A DNA stretch of 10,909 nucleotides from Bacillota bacterium (GTDB taxonomy: Bacteria > Bacillota > Clostridia > Tissierellales > Peptoniphilaceae), in NCBI GenBank assembly GCA_023393715.1, contig JAEXCD010000067.1, positions 1 to 10,909 on the forward strand. Direction: 5' to 3'. A program made the translations under genes and the position numbers. The notes beneath the pieces are model-generated. The model was not told the DNA's origin and did no database searches. It was given only the letters and a program-made list of their open reading frames with translations. Below, one piece after another: positions 8,260-10,909 of this stretch; position 1 is the stretch's first letter; every line of letters starts with the position of its first letter.

Positions 8260-8881
8260 GGTCGTTCCTTTCTGTCACAGATAATCTTCGGCACACCAAT
8301 TCGGCCGCCTCGGGGAGCAGCTTCCATTCCGCCAGCCGCATCACCCGTTTTTGCAGGCTTTCGGGGGTATCGTGGGGCAAAACGCGCACGGCCTTTTGCA
8401 AAATAATTTTTCCGCCGTCGGGAATTTCGTTGACGTAATGCACCGTTGCGCCGGTAACCTTTACTCCGCAGGCGAGCGCGGCTTCGTGTACGTGCAGTCC
8501 GTAATAGCCCTTTCCGCAAAACGAGGGAATGAGGGACGGATGGATGTTGATGATGCGATCGGCGTATTCGGCGGTAAAGGCAGCGCTCAGAATCGACATG
8601 AACCCGGCTAAGACGATAAGACCAATGCCTCGCCGGCGAAGGTGTGCGACGAGGGCGGCCTCAAAGTCGCAGCCGTGCTCAAAATCCTTTCGGCACACGA
8701 CAACCGACTCGATTCCGGCGCGTTCGGCGCGCTGAAGCGCGTAGGCATCGGGATTGTTTGACAGGACGAGGGCAATATGTCCATGGGGAATCTTCTCTTC
8801 TCTTTCCGCATCAATCAATGCCTGCAAATTGGTGCCGCCGCCGGAAACAAATACGGCGATCTGCACGGGCGCATGCAGCAT
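8252..8881 (-). CDS. purN: Phosphoribosylglycinamide formyltransferase (GAR transformylase, folate type)
   Basis: Transfers formyl from 10-formyl-THF to GAR, giving FGAR; cytosolic. The 209 residues are normal for PurN. Seen: an N-terminal nucleotide-binding strand and loop VFVSGGGTNLQALIDA at 10-25; the catalytic Asn112 and His114 in INIHPSLIPSF; GKGYYGLHVHEA at 123-134; and catalytic Asp155 in VNEIPDGGKII. The ATG at 8881 has AAAGGAG 7 bases upstream. The gene follows purM after the only sizeable gap in the operon (176 bp) and its TAA overlaps the start of the IMP cyclohydrolase gene. Dependence on 10-formyl-THF fits with fhs at the end of the cluster. A formate-using PurT is not seen here. 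Confidence 0.97.
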   Translation of the reverse strand: MLHAPVQIAVFVSGGGTNLQALIDAEREEKIPHGHIALVLSNNPDAYALQRAERAGIESVVVCRKDFEHGCDFEAALVAHLRRRGIGLIVLAGFMSILSAAFTAEYADRIINIHPSLIPSFCGKGYYGLHVHEAALACGVKVTGATVHYVNEIPDGGKIILQKAVRVLPHDTPESLQKRVMRLAEWKLLPEAAELVCRRLSVTERNDHE

Positions 8882-8943
8882 AATCGAGCTCCTTTCTTAT
8901 GAGTAGCAACAGGTTCATAGAGGGAGTAAAGCAACAGGCCAAC

Positions 8944-8964
8944 AGAGGTTCAGCGTCCGCAGGG
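8944..8964. repeat. Direct repeat, copy A
   Basis: First of two identical 21-base copies beginning agaggttcagcgtccgcagg (one more g completes the unit). Similarity runs about 6 bases further with two mismatches. The second copy begins exactly 61 bases downstream on the plus strand. No internal dyad strong enough for a hairpin is seen. I did not notice another copy elsewhere in the window. Confidence 0.85.
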
Positions 8965-8978
8965 CGCTTAGGGCGCTT
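8961..8978. repeat. 9-base tandem duplication
   Basis: The unit agggcgctt occurs twice back to back, partly overlapping the end of direct repeat copy A. It looks like a small slippage duplication in noncoding DNA. Confidence 0.7.
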
Positions 8979-9004
8979 CCTTCTTAAATCGCTGACGGCA
9001 TTCG

Positions 9005-9025
9005 AGAGGTTCAGCGTCCGCAGGG
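9005..9025. repeat. Direct repeat, copy B
   Basis: Second identical 21-base copy, lying 33 bases past the purM stop on the transcribed strand. The 40 bases between the two copies show no likeness to the sequence following copy B, so this is not simply a duplicated 61-base block. Confidence 0.85.
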
Positions 9026-9057
9026 GGCTCAGAGAACATGCGGCGCAGAATCGGTGC

Positions 9058-10110
9058 TTAGAAAAGCTCGATTTTGGCATCGCCTTCGGTGATTTCTCCG
9101 ATGACATAGGCCTCTTCACCGGCATCCCGGAGAATTTGGCAGGCGCGTTCGGCATCCTCGCCGGCGACGACGACACACATGCCTACACCCATGTTGAACG
9201 TGTTGAACATATCGTGCTCGCTGATATTGCCGCGCTGCGCGATGAGCCGAAAGAGCGGCGGAATGCGAAGCCGGGCGCTGTCGATGCGCGCACAGAGGCC
9301 GTCGGGAATACAGCGGGGAATGTTTTCGTAAAAGCCGCCGCCGGTGATGTGTGAAATGCCCCTGACCGGCAATTCGTTCAACAGCCGGAGAATGGGCCGG
9401 ACATAGATACGGGTGGGCGCGAGCAGGACGTCGCCGAGAGACTGCCCTTCGAGTTCGGAAAGAGGGGCGGTGAGCGCGGACAGCTCGAGATGCTCAATGT
9501 CGAAAACCTTGCGGATCAGCGAAAAGCCGTTGGCGTGCGCACCGCTGGAGGGAAGCGCGATCACGGTGTCGCCGGGGCGCATGTTCCGTGTGTTCAGGAT
9601 GCGATCGCGATCAACGATTCCCGTACAGAAGCCGGCGAGGTCGTACTCGTCCTGCGGATAAAAGCCGGGCATTTCGGCGGTTTCGCCGCCGATCAGCGCG
9701 GCGCCGGCCTGTACGCATCCGTCACAGACGCCCTTGACGATGGCTTCAATGCGCTCGGGGCTGTTTTTGCCGCAGGCGATGTAGTCGAGAAAAAACAGGG
9801 GCTTTGCACCGCTGCAGATGATGTCGTTGACGCACATGGCCACACAGTCAATGCCGACGGTATCGTGGCGATCCAGCCGGAAAGCGAGCTTGAGCTTGGT
9901 GCCGACGCCGTCCGTGCCGCTGACGAGTACGGGATGCGCGATGTCGGTGAGATCCAATTCGAAGAGGCCGCCGAAGCCGCCGATGTCGGAGCAGACACCG
10001 GGTACCACGGTCCGTGCGATGTGCTTTTTCATCAGCTCAACCGCACGGTATCCGGCAGTGATGTCCACGCCGGCGGCGGCATAGCTTGCGGACTGAGATT
10101 TTGTATTCAT
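9058..10110 (-). CDS. purM: Phosphoribosylformylglycinamidine cyclo-ligase (AIR synthetase)
   Basis: Uses ATP to close FGAM to AIR; cytosolic, normally a homodimer. The 350 residues match the family. Seen: SYAAAGVDITAGYRAVELM at 9-27, GTDGVGTK at 65-72, VNDIICSGAKPLFFLDY at 94-110, GGETAEMPGFY at 141-151, SSGAHANGFSLIR at 188-200, HITGGGFYENIPR at 254-266, and NMGVGMCVVV at 306-315. The frame runs open another 90 codons upstream into purF, but that extension has no family likeness, and AAAGGA is 6 bases before the ATG at 10110, so this start is chosen. It begins 2 bases after the purF stop. Adjacent purF-purM is a very common arrangement. Homologous to the synthetase halves of PurL, which is expected. 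Confidence 0.97.
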   Translation of the reverse strand: MNTKSQSASYAAAGVDITAGYRAVELMKKHIARTVVPGVCSDIGGFGGLFELDLTDIAHPVLVSGTDGVGTKLKLAFRLDRHDTVGIDCVAMCVNDIICSGAKPLFFLDYIACGKNSPERIEAIVKGVCDGCVQAGAALIGGETAEMPGFYPQDEYDLAGFCTGIVDRDRILNTRNMRPGDTVIALPSSGAHANGFSLIRKVFDIEHLELSALTAPLSELEGQSLGDVLLAPTRIYVRPILRLLNELPVRGISHITGGGFYENIPRCIPDGLCARIDSARLRIPPLFRLIAQRGNISEHDMFNTFNMGVGMCVVVAGEDAERACQILRDAGEEAYVIGEITEGDAKIELF

Positions 10111-10112
10111 CC

Positions 10113-10909
10113 TTATTCCTTTCCGTTCCAGCAATAGGTGCAGAGCTTGCAGGGCTCCAGGCCGATCGCTTCGATCACGCCCTCGAGCGTCTGAAATTCG
10201 AGCGAGGCGAAATGGAATTTTTCGCAGATCGCGCTGCGAAGTGCCTGCCCGCGTTTGGTAGAGGAATCGGCGTATTCCTCGAGGTATTCGAACCCCTTTT
10301 CCCCCTCCAGCTCCAAAATGACGCGCCGCGCCAGCAAATCGAGATCGTTCGTCTGTCTCGAAAAATTCAGGTACTTGCACCCGTACATGATGGGCGGACA
10401 GGCGGAACGCATGTGTACGGATTTTGCACCGTGTTCGTATAAGAACTCGACGGTTTCCCTCAGCTGAGTGCCGCGGACGATGGAATCGTCGACAAACAGG
10501 AGATTTTTATCCTGAATCAGCTCGTGTACCGGAATCTGCTTCATCTTCGCGATCTTGTTGCGGTCGTTCTGCTGCGAGGGCATAAAGCTGCGCGACCACG
10601 TCGGCGTGTACTTGATGAAGGCGCGCGCAAAGGGGATTTTGCTCTGATTGGCGTAGCCGATCGCATGCGGAGTCCCCGAGTCGGGGACTCCGCCGATGTA
10701 ATCGACGTCGTCGAGCAATCCTTTTTCCTCGTCCCGGCGCGCGAGAAGCGCTCCGTTTCGGTAGCGCATCATCTCGACATTTACGCCCTCATAGGTCGAG
10801 GTGGGGTAACCGTAGTAGCTCCACAGAAAGGAGCAAATCCGCATTTTTTCGCGCGGCGGCACGAGCTGCGTGATGCCGGTTGCCTTTATTTCGACGATTT
10901 CACCGGGGC
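10113..10909 (-). CDS. purF: Amidophosphoribosyltransferase, C-terminal part (5' end cut off)
   Basis: Commits PRPP to purines by replacing pyrophosphate with an amino group from glutamine, forming phosphoribosylamine. The last 264 residues are visible; the N-terminal glutaminase and start lie beyond the right edge. Seen: IGGVPDSGTPHAIGYA, as in the PRTase fold, and the PRPP-binding LLFVDDSIVRGT at 10467-10502. Four cysteines sit where the Bacillus subtilis enzyme binds a 4Fe-4S cluster (known ligands C236, C382, C437, C440): ICSF at 10833-10835, MYGC at 10377-10379, and the CTYC pair at 10140-10142 and 10131-10133. The segments after the first cysteine (LWSYYGYPTSTYEGVNV) and around IKYTPTWSRSFMPSQQ differ from the textbook PurF, suggesting a divergent clade. 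The gene ends 2 bases before purM. As the first gene visible, it is probably near the operon front. Confidence 0.95.
   Translation of the reverse strand, partial: PGEIVEIKATGITQLVPPREKMRICSFLWSYYGYPTSTYEGVNVEMMRYRNGALLARRDEEKGLLDDVDYIGGVPDSGTPHAIGYANQSKIPFARAFIKYTPTWSRSFMPSQQNDRNKIAKMKQIPVHELIQDKNLLFVDDSIVRGTQLRETVEFLYEHGAKSVHMRSACPPIMYGCKYLNFSRQTNDLDLLARRVILELEGEKGFEYLEEYADSSTKRGQALRSAICEKFHFASLEFQTLEGVIEAIGLEPCKLCTYCWNGKE
10667..10693. repeat. Perfect 27-base palindrome inside purF
   Basis: Arms gcggagtccccga and tcggggactccgc, 13 bases each, are exact reverse complements around a single central base at 10680. On the message it can fold as a 12-bp stem with a 3-base loop. It encodes the conserved Gly-Val-Pro-Asp-Ser-Gly-Thr-Pro stretch of PurF. 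No U-run follows, so an intrinsic terminator is unlikely. The symmetry is seen directly; function is unknown. Confidence 0.8.

Larger units (their letters stand above)
8882..9057 (-). other. purM-purN intergenic region, the only sizeable gap
   Basis: This 176-bp stretch separates purM from purN, while every other junction is an overlap or at most 10 bases. It holds two 21-base direct copies 61 bases apart, a 9-base tandem duplication, and two similar short segments at 8901-8913 and 8924-8938 (gagtagcaacagg and gagtaaagcaacagg). Only the purN ribosome binding site is recognisable near its end. A stem of 5 bp (CCGCA/TGCGG) is possible near the purM end, but no stem followed by a U-run is seen. 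A weak promoter-like pair lies at 8914-8942. I do not recognise a known riboswitch. Confidence 0.7.

Noticed and set aside
8944..9025. Minimal CRISPR array (two 21-base repeats with a 40-base spacer)
   Set aside because: Only two copies, a short repeat without a hairpin-forming dyad, and no cas genes in the window.
8882..9057. ZTP (pfl) or tetrahydrofolate riboswitch, often found near purine and one-carbon genes
   Set aside because: I do not see the conserved blocks of either class by eye. A covariance-model search would settle it; a significant hit would overturn this.
8811..9176. 121-codon minus-strand frame spanning the purM end, the gap and the purN start
   Set aside because: It overlaps both conserved genes in a different frame, has no domain likeness, and no ribosome binding site is apparent; openness through the gap is probably chance.
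9058..10380. purM with 90 extra N-terminal codons
   Set aside because: The extension overlaps purF in another frame, shows no family similarity, and a good ribosome binding site precedes the ATG at 10110, which gives a normal 350-residue PurM.

Overview
The window is a one-directional block of de novo purine biosynthesis genes, all on the minus strand. In transcription order (right to left) it holds purF (5' end cut off by the window edge), purM, purN, a PurO-type IMP cyclohydrolase, a stand-alone AICAR formyltransferase (purH, transferase half only), purD, a large fused purL, and fhs (3' end cut off). Almost every base is coding. The only gap longer than 15 bases is 176 bp between purM and purN. 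I see no tRNA, rRNA, mobile element, CRISPR array, phage gene or intrinsic terminator.

The organism is probably a GC-rich member of the Bacillota, most likely an anaerobic Clostridia lineage. Four things point that way: strong AGGAGG-type ribosome binding sites before every gene whose start is visible; a 1239-residue PurL of the type with fused glutaminase; an Fe-S-type PurF with C-terminal cysteines; and fhs with a split PurH function. The genus cannot be named from this sequence.

Layout: 10113-10909 purF C-terminal part; 9058-10110 purM; 8882-9057 intergenic with direct repeats; 8252-8881 purN; 7513-8259 IMP cyclohydrolase; 6336-7520 AICAR formyltransferase; 5052-6326 purD; 1336-5055 purL; 1-1325 fhs. 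Except at purM-purN, neighbouring genes overlap by 3 to 8 bases or lie 2 to 10 bases apart, which suggests one polycistronic message with translational coupling. No promoter for the block is visible, so it presumably lies upstream of purF beyond the right edge.

Together the genes cover PRPP to phosphoribosylamine (PurF), GAR (PurD), FGAR (PurN), FGAM (PurL), AIR (PurM), and the last two steps AICAR to FAICAR to IMP, done here by two separate proteins. Fhs makes 10-formyl-THF from formate, the one-carbon donor for PurN and the AICAR transformylase. The AIR-to-AICAR genes (purE, purC, purB) are not in the window. Most of this is standard metabolism. The points worth a second look are the archaeal-type IMP cyclohydrolase replacing the fused PurH, a perfect 27-nt palindrome inside purF, a strong hairpin at the PurL mid-protein junction, and the repeat-bearing purM-purN gap.
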